DNA from: Blastocystis hominis
Lineage: Eukaryota; Sar; Bigyra; Opalinata; Blastocystidae
DNA: 64,000 nucleotides
Reading direction: 5' to 3'
Assembly: GCF_000151665.1 (NCBI RefSeq)
Contig: NW_013171860.1
Span: 622,138 to 686,137, forward strand
Below, one piece after another: positions 25,711 through 35,736 of the stretch. The translations under genes and the position numbers were made by a program. Under the pieces are notes generated by a model. That model was not told the DNA's origin. It worked only from the letters and a program-made list of their open reading frames with translations, and did no database searches. Every line of letters starts with the position of its first letter. Position 1 is the first letter of the stretch.

Positions 25711-26232
25711 CCTGAGGACGATCTGGAGGAAGTTGATATTGAGGAGATGGGAGTCCGTAACGAGTCCGAGGAAGAGGAGGAGGAGCGCGAGGATGTTTGG
25801 AAAAACGGACCTCATCCCGTGGACCAGGAAGTGAACCCTGAGAAGTGCTACATCCACTCCTACACAAAGGAGGGTGTGGGCCGCTTCATGAAGAAGACCA
25901 AGCTGAAGATTACCTGGGAGCTTGTTATTGAGGGCGAGGAACACACGATCGCTGTGTACCACAGCCAGCTTTCTGGAAAGAAGGTGGTTCTTCTTGATGG
26001 AGATACCGAGTACGAAGAGAATGAATTCTTCGATGCTGGTTTGGACTTCACGTTCCCGTTCCGTATCGAGGGTCGTGAAGTGGCTGTGCTGATTTCGGAT
26101 GCTACCTTGGAAGGAAGAATTGGCTGGGACTACGATATTCTGATTGACGGAGTCTCCCTCACCGAGTTGAACGAGAAGCGATCGATGGGTGCTAGTGGTA
26201 GTTACGAGGAGGATGAGGAGTTGTTTAACTAA
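25600..26232 (+). CDS. FAIM-like beta-sandwich protein with acidic N-terminus
   Basis: An intronless gene of 210 residues. Residues 4-65 are a strongly acidic tract (EEE/EEV repeats). From about residue 100 there is a compact domain: ITWELVIEGEEHTIAVYHSQ, LSGKKVVLLDGDTEYEENEF, LDFTFPFRIEGREVAVLI and YDILIDGVSLTELNEK. These match the strand pattern of the FAIM (Fas apoptotic inhibitory molecule) fold: W-V-L.DG..H.I..H, G.R.V.VDG, F.F.I.G, YDL.IDG. FAIM proteins counter protein aggregation and death signalling in animals; the role in a protist is unknown. TAA at 26230-26232. Confidence 0.62.
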
Positions 26233-26288
26233 TAAGGAATAATTGTTAATGTTTCTGCTAATTGCGTTAAGGTAAATATATTTAGTGT

Positions 26289-26296
26289 TGTTTGTT
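26289..26296 (+). terminator. TGTTTGTT 3'-end motif of the FAIM-like gene
   Basis: The octamer, followed by GGAAG, is 57 nt after the stop and 80 nt before the next ATG. Confidence 0.6.
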
Positions 26297-26375
26297 GGAA
26301 GAAAGGAAGAGGAGAGAGGGCTGGGAAGGCAGTTTTTCGTTTACTTGTTTACATACCAACTGAAAACTAGTTCGA

Positions 26376-29300
26376 ATGACTAGCAGAGGTTGTTGTACAA
26401 TTCGTTTTCTTTTTGTCTTCGCATTAACGTTGCTATGGTTATGCGAAGGAGCATCAAGAGGAAAAGGTACGTTTCGGCTTGGGAATCGAGGTTATTCGTA
26501 GGCGATAGCAGAAAACGGGCGAAGAGACCTTCTCCTCGTACTTTGACTCTTTCTCTCTTCCTAACGGGTAGATAGTAGCGAAAATCACGTAGATGTCAAA
26601 TTTAACGAATATCCGTATGCAGAAACGCTATCTCCAAAAATAGGTGGATCTTGTGTTTCGAGAATGATCGATAGATCAGCTGAAGTATATTATCCTAGAG
26701 CCCGCAGTTCTCAATTTTTCAGAGAAGCCTGTGTGTCAGCAGTGGACAGGAGTCGATGTGCATCGTTCGAGACTAATTTTGTAGAAGTTCAATATTTATA
26801 ACACCCACCACTCTGCTGAATTGAAAATCCGATCTTTTCAGTTTTCCAAAGATCCTCTGGTTTCCATTTCCAACCACAACCCCGTAACAATCAAACCTGA
26901 CGACAGCGGCACCTACGAAATCCGGCTCATTCCGGAATCGCTCGGAATGACCGAACTACTGTGCACGATCTACACGAATTTTGGAATCCTCAACTACAAA
27001 GTGCTTTCTTTTTCCTCTCCCTTCAACCAATCAGATCGTCGTCGTGGGCGTCGAAAACCCCTACAAAGTCCTTCCCTATATGAACACCCACATTCCCCGC
27101 GGGAGCACCTTCAGCCAGTCCGTTTCGCTCTGGAACCCCAGCAAAACGCGCAAAATCCGCGTCTTCCGCGTGGTTCCCTCCGACCCGCAGCTCCAAGTCC
27201 ACATTTCCGCGCCCAGCGAGATCGGTCGGGTTTCTCCGTTTCCCTCATGGCAGAGTGGGTCGTGCCCGAGCAGTCTTCCGCGGTTATCTTCGCGTTCAGC
27301 GTGGCTTCGAGCGGCTGGAGCGGCTCCGCGTATTTCTTCGTGCGTTGTGGCGTGGCGGGCTCACTGGAAGGGCACCATCAGCGTGGTTCTGGACGTCGCC
27401 ACGCTCACCATCCCCGTCGAGCTCTTCGGCGATTCCGGCATCGTCCAGACGCGGCCCAAGTCGCTCTTTCTCGGCTACCTTCCGCAATGTCCGCTCGCTG
27501 CCCCGCGGTTATTCGTAGACGCGGAGACGGCGCGGGACCTGGAGGTGCTGAACAGCAACCCCACGCCGCTGGTGGTGGAGTCGGTACACATCCAAGTCCA
27601 CGACGGCGGGCTGTCCAGCGGCGCGGAGGCGTCCCTTCTGCCGGTCCACGCGGTGGCGAACACGACGATCCGCGCCTTCCAATACGCCACGGTGCTGCAC
27701 ATCGCCTTCGCCTCCGCGCTCCCCGGGAACTACAGCGGCGTTGTGACCATCCACCTCAACGGCACGCAGCCTCTCGTCGTTCCCTACGCGTACACGTGGG
27801 CATCCCCGCGGGGAGTGACGCGTAGAGTGGTGGAAGGCGCGGTCGTGGCGCCGTCGCCGCTGTTCTTCTGCTTGAAGCCGTCGGTGCGGTCGAAGATCCT
27901 GCCGATCCCGCTGCGGCTGCGGAACGAGTATCCGGTGCCGATCGCGGTGACGCGCGTGGGGATCGCGGACAGCGCGATGCCGTATATCACGGTGAGCGAT
28001 CAGTGGAACGGCACGCGGTTCACGGTGGGCGAGGAGGGCGTGGATGACGCGCAGATGAATCATACGGTGGCGTGCGCGGCGGCGGCGCATCGCCCCTTCA
28101 CGCCGTTGTACGTTCTGTTCCATGTGGCGCGGTATCGGCCTCGGATGTAGCCGTGGATGCAGGAATCGAGCGTAGGCAGCGCGCAGTGTTCAGCACCACG
28201 CTGTGGATCCACACGAATCTCACGTCCATCCCCGTGGATCTCGTGGTCTACGACGGCCAGCTCTCCACGTACGTCTCCAACAATCTCCTCGCCTCGCCGT
28301 AGTCGCTTGGGGTCCGATGAACCGCAGGCTCGTCGACGGCGAGTCGATCAACTGGGGGACGCGGCTCACGCCCGTGCTCTCCGCCACGTCGCTGCTCTCG
28401 CTAAATCTCGATATGGGCTACGTCCACCCCAACGACCATCGCTACCAGACCGTGGTGCTCTACAACCGCAATCCGGTGAGCGTGGAAGCCACCATCCGCT
28501 CCTCCAATCTCCCGCACGTGAGCTTCTACCCCATTTTCCGAGCCCAACTCAACAACCAGACCGCTTCCGAAGCGAGTCTCCCGAACCGTTTTCGTTTTTG
28601 AGATGAGTCGATCGTTCGTAGTGTTCTCGCTGCCCGTGCATCAAATCCTGTTCGCCCCGTGGGAATACCTGGTGTTCCTCTTCGAGCTGAATCCGCTTCG
28701 CAATCCGTCCCCGGCGATCGACGCCTATCAGCAGCCCATCGACGGCATTCCCTCCATCGTCACTTACAACTTCTCCGATGTCGTCGAGGTCACCACCGAG
28801 ATCCAGAAGGTTTGTCTGCTCCTTCCTCTCTATACCGCAGCTCTCGTTGGGAGTCCATTATCTCTATCTGAACGGCACGCTCACCGTCGGCGACGCCAAC
28901 AACACCATCGACCTCAAGATCTTCTTCGGGCACGACAAAGTCTTCCACAACATTCAATACGTCAACACGCTCGGCACCGATCTCGAGATCCTCAGCGTCG
29001 AGGTCTCGTCCTCCAATCTCGGGCTTCAATACCCCTCTTCGAGGCTCCTTTCCTCCCCAGACGGCGCGTCCTCTTTCCTCGGAACGCTCCACTACGACCC
29101 CACCGAAGAATACGACGCCTGTCGCTCGCTGCTCTGCGACGTGCTGCCCGCGCGCGGAATGTTCGGAACCGAGCTCGCGCAGCTGCCATCCGAGCCCTCC
29201 GCGAGCATGCTGGATCGCTGCTCGAAGCAGAAAGCGATCTATCAGCGCGCCTCCGACTCCTACGAGTCCGAAACGCTCTCGTTCGCTTCGTTTTCTCTCT

Positions 29301-32300
29301 CTCCAACTCGTAGAATTCGAACGAACTACGCGGGATCGATCGACGTGCACATCCACATCTACCCGAAGCTCGTCAACCTGCTTCACAATCCGCGCCACAC
29401 GCTCTCCTCCATGATCAGCAAGGGCCTCTTCACGCTCCTCTCCGATCTGGGCTTTCCTCTCGACTGGCACGCGCAGACGCCGTCCTGCTCGCGGCATTAC
29501 CGCCACGTACACGGCGTGGAGGTCGACGAATCGCTCTTCTACGCGTACCACGCAGGACCGAAGCACGACGGCGAGTCGCTGCACTGCGCCGATCTCAAAG
29601 AGTCCCGCTCTCTGTCCTTCGACAACGCGCAGCACGCGATCGTGCAGGGCCAGGACGTCGTTTTGTTCAGCGACACGGTGCTGGGAACCGCGCGGACGCT
29701 CACGCTCACGCTGTTCAATCCGCTGGAGTACCCGGTGTTGGTTCGACTGGCCGCCGCGCCCGACACGCGCGAGATCGCAGGGTTCCTCCCCTCGAATCGC
29801 TCCGAGAGCATCGCAATCGACGCGGAGGCGGTGCTGGAAGGAACCATTCCGTCCAATGGCCGCCTCGTGCTGGGGCCGCTGACGTTTACTCCGACGAACC
29901 TCGGAGTGTTCAGCGAGTACTTCATGCTTTTCAATAACTATACGGGCTTGCAGCCGCGTATTTTTTCCATCTCCGCTTTATCTCTAGTTCTCCTCGCGGG
30001 GCGCTGCGTCGAGCAGCCCATTCTCATCGGCGATTCTGCCGGTCTTCTCAACGAGGTTTCTCCGGTTTCTCCTTTTCATGGGTAGCATCTCACGGTCTAC
30101 TTCGATTACTCGATCACACCCGATTTGAAATATGATCCGCGCACCTACCAGAACATCAAAACCTACCACAAGGCGGAGCTGCTTCTGCGGCGCGACGTCA
30201 CCGTGCAGCTCTTCAATGTTTCGATGCTCACTCCCGACGGCCAGCCCACGCGGCGCGCGCGCGTGCTGCTTCGCCCCGTCGAGGTCGCGCAGTCGCGGTT
30301 TGTGTCGGGAAAACCGCGGTTTACGGACGAGGACGTGCGGTCGGACGTGATTCCGTACGGCGGAATTCCGTTTTCGATCACGTCTGGGTTCGGAGAACTC
30401 CCGACGGAAGGGATTCCGATGAGCAGCGACATTCGGATCCAGATGCTGCTGATAAACTATCCGAACTGCGCTCCAGAGGAGTCGTTCGTTCTGCGCGTGG
30501 GGCGTGCGGCGAGGGCGTGAAGGGTAGGTGAATTCGAGCGTGGGGATTCGCGATGTGCTGCTGGATTTCCATTACTCCTTGGTGATCGAGCAGATCTGCA
30601 TTCAGAACTTCGCGGTAGTCACTTCTTCCTATCTCTACGAGTGCGTTCTGCGGCTTTTTTGTTCCCGTGTAGAGTGTGGTATCTCATCGTGCCGCTGCTC
30701 CTCTTCACGCTGATGTCCCTCGTCTTCTTATTCCGAAAGATTATCGAGACCAACGCCATCACGGTGGAGCGTCGCATTCTCCAAATCGTGGACAACAACA
30801 TCAAGCGGACTCGCTACTACGCGATCGACCACTCGCTTGGATTCATCGAGATCCCTGCGCCTGCGATTCATTCGTCTGCGGCATCGAAGCCGGGAGAGAA
30901 GCTGGTGCTGACCGGGGAGAAGAAGGCGAAGCTAGCGGCGAGCATTCCGCAATCGAAGAGTCTGAACTTGCTGGATAGCGTGGTGAAAAAGAATCAGAAG
31001 TCGACGCTGAATGAGACGCTGATGCAGGAAGAGTTGGGGAAAGTGGCGCAGAAGATTCAGAAGAAGGAGAAGGAGAAGAAGAAGAAGAAGAAAGAAAAGA
31101 AGGATGCGGAGATGAAGCGGAAGAATAAAGGAAAATCGACTGCAAATGCAAATGCAAATGCAAATGCAAATGCAAATGGAATGGAAGAAGGAGGAATGTT
31201 GGACAGAGAAACGAAACGTGGAAATGAAGAAAAGGGGAAACTGGAGTCGGTGGAACAGGGAAAAACGTCGGAATCGAAGTTTGAGCAGAAGCTGGAGCAG
31301 AAGATCGAGAAGATTTTGAATTCGAAGGCTGAATCGGAGTTGGAGTTGAAGATTGAGTTCACACCGGATCCCATCATGGAATCGAAGCTGGAATCGAAGG
31401 CGAAACTGAAAGTGGAATCGAAGGCGAAGGTGGAATCGAAGCCTGAGCAGAAGCCAAAGATGGAAACGAAGGTCGAACAAAAGGCGAAAGTGCCATCGAA
31501 GGTGGAATCGAAGGTGGAATCGAAGATCGATTCGAAGGTGGAATCGAAGCCAGTATCGAAAGTGGAACCAAAAGTGGAACCAAAAGTGGAACTCAAGAAC
31601 GACTCTAAAGTGGAATCGAAAGTGGAATCTAAAGTGGAACCTAAGGTTGAATCGAAGGTTGAATCAAAGGTTGAATCAAAGGTTGAATCAAAGGTTGAAT
31701 CGAAGCCAGAATCCAAAGTGGAACCCAAGAACGACTCCAAAGTGGAACCAAAAGTGGAATCTAAAGTGGAACCAAAAGTGGAACCTAAAGTGGAATCTAA
31801 AGTGGAACCGAAAGTGGAACCGAAAGTGGAACCCAAGATCGACTCTAAAGTGGAACCGAAAGTAGAACCAAAAATTGAGCCCAAGCCGGATTCCAAGCCG
31901 GATTCCAAGCTTTCCTCGAAGCCAGTATCGCGTTCCAGCTCTCGCCTCTCCTCCAAGCCTGTTTCCAAGCCTGTTTCCAAGCCAGACGCGTCTCTCAGCT
32001 CCGCCAAGCAGTCCCCGGACGCGCCTTCTCTCCGTTCCTCCTCGCGTCCCTCCGCGCGCGCTCCCAAGCCCTCCAACCCCTCTCTCCGCTCCTCCTCGCG
32101 CCACGACCCCAAGCCGCTCCCCGCGGTTCCCTCGGCCTCCCCCGCGGCCACCGCTGCGCTCCCTCCGAGCCAACCCGCGGTTCAGCTTCGCGCCGTGCCT
32201 GCAAGAGACGCTTCGCGGATGTCGCCGCTTTCTTTCTCTCCGTCCCTCATCGATTCCCTGCCCCCCGCCGTCGACGTCGCCCTCCCCTCCGCGGGGAAGC

Positions 32301-33262
32301 GCCTCTTCGACCCGCCCGGACCCGCGGGACCCGCGGGACCCGCCGAGGCCCCGCCCGGGATTTTCCCGCATCTCTGCGCGTCGGACGCGCGGCCGTCGCC
32401 CGCGTCGCGGTCCGACACACCCGCTGCGCGTCGTCCCGCACAGTACCCGCTCTATTCGCAGCCTCTCTCGCCGAACGCGGCGGAGTTCTGCGTGGCCGCG
32501 CAGCCCAAAGAAAACTACACGGTTCCGTCCATGTTTGCGGGGCAGGGAATGGTGCAGCAGTCCCGCGGGTCCATGAGCGGGTCCATGGGCGGGTCCATGA
32601 GCGGGTCCATGGGCGTTGCACCGTGGACGGAGAATTTGTACACGCCGTACGAGCAGCCGATGCGGACGTACGACTTCGTGAACTACCCGTATTCGGATAT
32701 GCCGTACTTTGGATATCCGTACCGCGAGATGGATCACGTGCATCGACCCTATCATCCCATGGATGACTACGACGGGCTCGGCTATATGAACATGTCCTAC
32801 ACGCCCAGCACCATGCGCGGCAATCGGTCGGAGGGATTGGGGCCGCATTCCTACGGAGGGAACTCCCTGCTGCCCTCCGGGCTGGTGGACAATCCACATA
32901 ACTCCATCTACTTCGATAGCCGCATGAATGATCCGCGGCTCATGGAGACGCTGCTCTCCGAGGGCAACGACCCCATCCCCGACGATTATGAAGACGTGCC
33001 GCTCACGCTGCGCGACCCCGACAACATTGTGTTCCCTCCCTCACGCTCGCCCTCCGTTCCTCGGACCTATCCTCGCATGAACGACGGACTGGGATCGCTG
33101 CCTTCGGACAATAGCCGCTATGGAAGCTACAACATGCGTCGCGATCCAAGTGGCGGATTCTACCCCATGCACACTTCGTATTCAAGAACCATGGATGATT
33201 CAACCCATCGATTCTGCTGTGTTTCTTCGAACAAACAATCCGTTCTTTCCACTGCCAAGTAA
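26376..33262 (+). CDS. TMEM131-like giant type I membrane protein
   Basis: The first exon has a signal peptide, FLFVFALTLLWLCEGAS, interrupted by an intron at GK. The lumenal part has repeated Ig-like/ASH-type beta domains: SNHNPVTIKPDDSGTYEIRL, LNYKV then VVVGVENPYKVLPYMNTHIP, FSQSVSLWNPSKTRKIRVFR, CAPEESF and many NP-rich strands. This arrangement (VGV.NPY.L.P..) matches TMEM131, which recruits collagen and other cargo for ER export. One transmembrane helix lies at about 30670-30735 (WYLIVPLLLFTLMSLVFLF). The cytosolic tail of roughly 850 residues is low complexity: N-A repeats, about 170 residues of KVESK/KVEPK, then Pro/Ser and a Tyr/Met/Gly-rich end. The genomic stop is TAA 33260-33262, but see the possible poly(A)-made stop at 33215. 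Total about 2,150 residues. Confidence 0.7.
31140..31179 (+). repeat. In-frame AATGCA hexamer repeat encoding Asn-Ala
   Basis: About six copies of a 6-mer encode alternating Asn and Ala in the cytosolic tail of the TMEM131-like protein. Confidence 0.85.
31380..31890 (+). repeat. KVESK/KVEPK coding repeat array
   Basis: Degenerate 12-nt units (AAA/G GTG GAA C/TCN) encode a long run of KVES and KVEP tetrapeptides, with ND and ID interruptions. The array lies just inside the membrane helix in the cytosolic tail. Confidence 0.9.
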
Positions 33263-33464
33263 AATACATGCATAATGTCTTCCTCCTTTTCTTCTTGAAG
33301 ATGGTCCGGTTCTCTCACACTAAATAGATATTAGTAATTAAGCATTTGGTTATGTGGGAATTAGCCACTATAACACACCAAGGAATCACTGAATCTTTCC
33401 TCCAGTGTTTATGACCTTCGCTTCCTAGAAACAGGAACTTAGGTTGGAATAACTGGAGAAAAGC

Positions 33465-33566
33465 GGTCATGCATCACTGCATCCTGGCTTAATGTGCAAT
33501 GACATAAATCTTTCCATAGAATCAGAGTCGATCATATGGGGAAAGAAATTGTAATCATCCCACAAA
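33465..33566. repeat. 102-bp direct repeat, copy 1
   Basis: Begins GGTCATGCATCACTGC and ends CATCCCACAAA. It matches copy 2 at 33653 except for one base (A versus G in ACATRAATC). Start-to-start offset is 188 bp. Confidence 0.92.
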
Positions 33567-33652
33567 TCTCTATCAGGAGAATAACACAGTAGTTAGCAAT
33601 CATGGATCATGCTAGAAGGTTTTCATCATACAGATTATTCAAAACATAGAGT

Positions 33653-33754
33653 GGTCATGCATCACTGCATCCTGGCTTAATGTGCAATGACATGAATCTT
33701 TCCATAGAATCAGAGTCGATCATATGGGGAAAGAAATTGTAATCATCCCACAAA
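33653..33754. repeat. 102-bp direct repeat, copy 2
   Basis: The second copy, identical to copy 1 at 101 of 102 positions. The sequences flanking the two copies differ. Confidence 0.92.
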
Positions 33755-35736
33755 ACAATCAAAGAACACAAATCCACAAAGAAATGGATTCAATTCATAC
33801 CTATCTCTCTCTCTTTCTATTACAGAGTAGTGATTCAAGAATGATGACATTTAGCAACACTCTCTTCACATCTCAATCATTCTATACATATTGGTTAGTT
33901 AAAGGAAGAGCAACGTTACAAAAGCGAAACTCTCGAGTACAAATCAATCAATCTGTCGCACAATCCTTGGATAGCAAACCACAGAAAGATTACCATCCTA
34001 CACATTGGCGAGCAATCGCACATAATAATCACAACCACAAAAATCTCAGAGATTCTAACTCCGCAGCACTATCTGCTCAATGGAACAGATATCCCTAGGA
34101 GTGGTGGTAACATTTTCATCCTCGATACAAACACAATACACTCGTTACAAGATTCAGTACATCCAGTTATAATCAGTTGCCCTTGGCATCTTAAGACCGT
34201 CGTAGATGTAGCTCATCACATCTCGTACACTCAAACACTCAATCAATCAATCACTCGAGTTTCGCATATCATATGATCACTCCACTTACCTGAATAGAAA
34301 TAGAAATATGGTTTGTTGTTTCTTGTATGAAACTTTGACTCCAACCCAATCCAATCCCAATCACACTTCTCCAATGAACGGGAAACAAATGTCTTCAGTA
34401 CTACTTAAGCTACAAATTGTAAGACTATATCCACTATGGTTTTTCCAAATAGATCAAGGCTGCAGAGCAACTCATCCGGATCAGGAATATAGTGGCAGGG
34501 CAGGAGCAAGCTTGCGCAAGCTCAACCGTCCATAACTCTAGGATTTTCTTGCTGCCTGAGACTTCACTGAGCGGTAGTCAGACTACCTTCCATGGCGTGC
34601 AAGAGCGGGAGTCACTGTGAAGGTCATTTCGCAACAACCGACACACTTCGTCTCCGCCGAATCCAATATAGCAAGAAGCGCTCCAACCTAGACGATTAGT
34701 ATATACACCAACACCAGAGGTGATTGTATCAGCAATCAACAGCCACTAACCAAGTATTGTTGGGAACACTCTTGCACAATTATTTGCATTCCTGCCAACA
34801 ATGACAGAAACGTGGTTAATCATGCATCGCATGAGCAGCAAAATGCATTGCCATGAAATACACACCATTATTGCAACACTATTGTTACTGTCCGTTACAA
34901 CATCCATTTCAGTAAGTTGCATACCTCATCACCAACATTATGCCTGGGGCGGCAACGTATCATCATATGGAAGAAAGACACATCCTCATATACAGAACAC
35001 ACACTTACCATTCGCCTCGATAAACTGGATTAAGTCAGTGGTTCGATCCAACAGAAATGCAGGATCATGGCAAGAAATGCCATTCTTACACCTCTTTAGG
35101 CAAAAAGAAGAACTACAAACTGTGAGTGTATAGTCCTCTGGAAGGCGAAACAACCACTAGAGCCATTCCAATAACCAGAAAAGCAATCAATTTTGTCGTG
35201 TTTCGGCTCACAAAAACCATAAAGTCTGGTCATCATGATTCCTATAACGACAACATCTAGCTTCGCCCATTTCCCAAAAGTACAACCAGAAACCCAACTT
35301 ACATAGATAGAAACGAAATAAGCAATTAGATCAATTCATAGCAGATTCTACTAAGAAAAGCAGATCCTCCAGTTTAGAAAGATAAACTTTATATGAAAAG
35401 CAATCTCTGGTTCAGAATGCAATGGCAAAAATAAAATTCGATTAAGCCTGCTCTATATTCATGTAATGCAATGGTAAAAATAATTGAATTTGGAATACTC
35501 TACATTCTAGAAGCTTATCATACACAAAAGGAATTAAATCTGATTTTAGAAAACAAGAGAATCCATGTTCAGTGAAGAAAAACGAAAGCAGGAATGGGAC
35601 TTGAACATTCGTCGTTCGCATTTACAGAGCAGTCACAAACCACTGAGCCAAAATTGAGATATCTCTCCTTAACAAACCACAATTTGAAATACATATCGTT
35701 CTAGTCCATTCAATATCTCCATAATTCTCCATCGTT

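Larger units (their letters stand above)
33263..35736. other. 2.5-kb gene-poor region
   Basis: The longest stretch without a supported gene. It is AT-rich except around 34480-34700. It holds a 102-bp direct repeat (33465 and 33653), scattered minus-strand open segments up to about 35 codons including one signal-peptide-like ORF (35121-35220), and a tRNA-like 3' half near 35590. No continuous gene model could be assembled. It may be a decayed gene, a gene with longer introns, or non-coding DNA. Confidence 0.4.

Noticed and set aside
31057-32899. Long minus-strand frames with Phe/Ser/Asp repeats and Arg/His-rich sequence
   Set aside because: Antisense of the KVESK/KVEPK and Pro/Ser-rich tail of the TMEM131-like gene; the repeats simply keep all frames open.
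34480-34700. GC-richer block considered as an snRNA, SRP RNA or RNase P RNA
   Set aside because: None of the conserved core strings I know for U1-U6, SRP or RNase P RNA could be placed.
34801-35133. 110-codon plus-strand ORF with a hydrophobic start
   Set aside because: No family similarity, no TGTTTGTT after it, odd composition (His/Ile/Thr rich). Competing minus-strand open segments make it no better than chance.
35585-35662. tRNA-like sequence on the minus strand (GTTCAAGTCCCATTCC preceded by GGCTCAGTGG)
   Set aside because: No 5' acceptor strand pairs with the 3' end, and the D and anticodon stems do not form. At most it is a decayed tRNA fragment.
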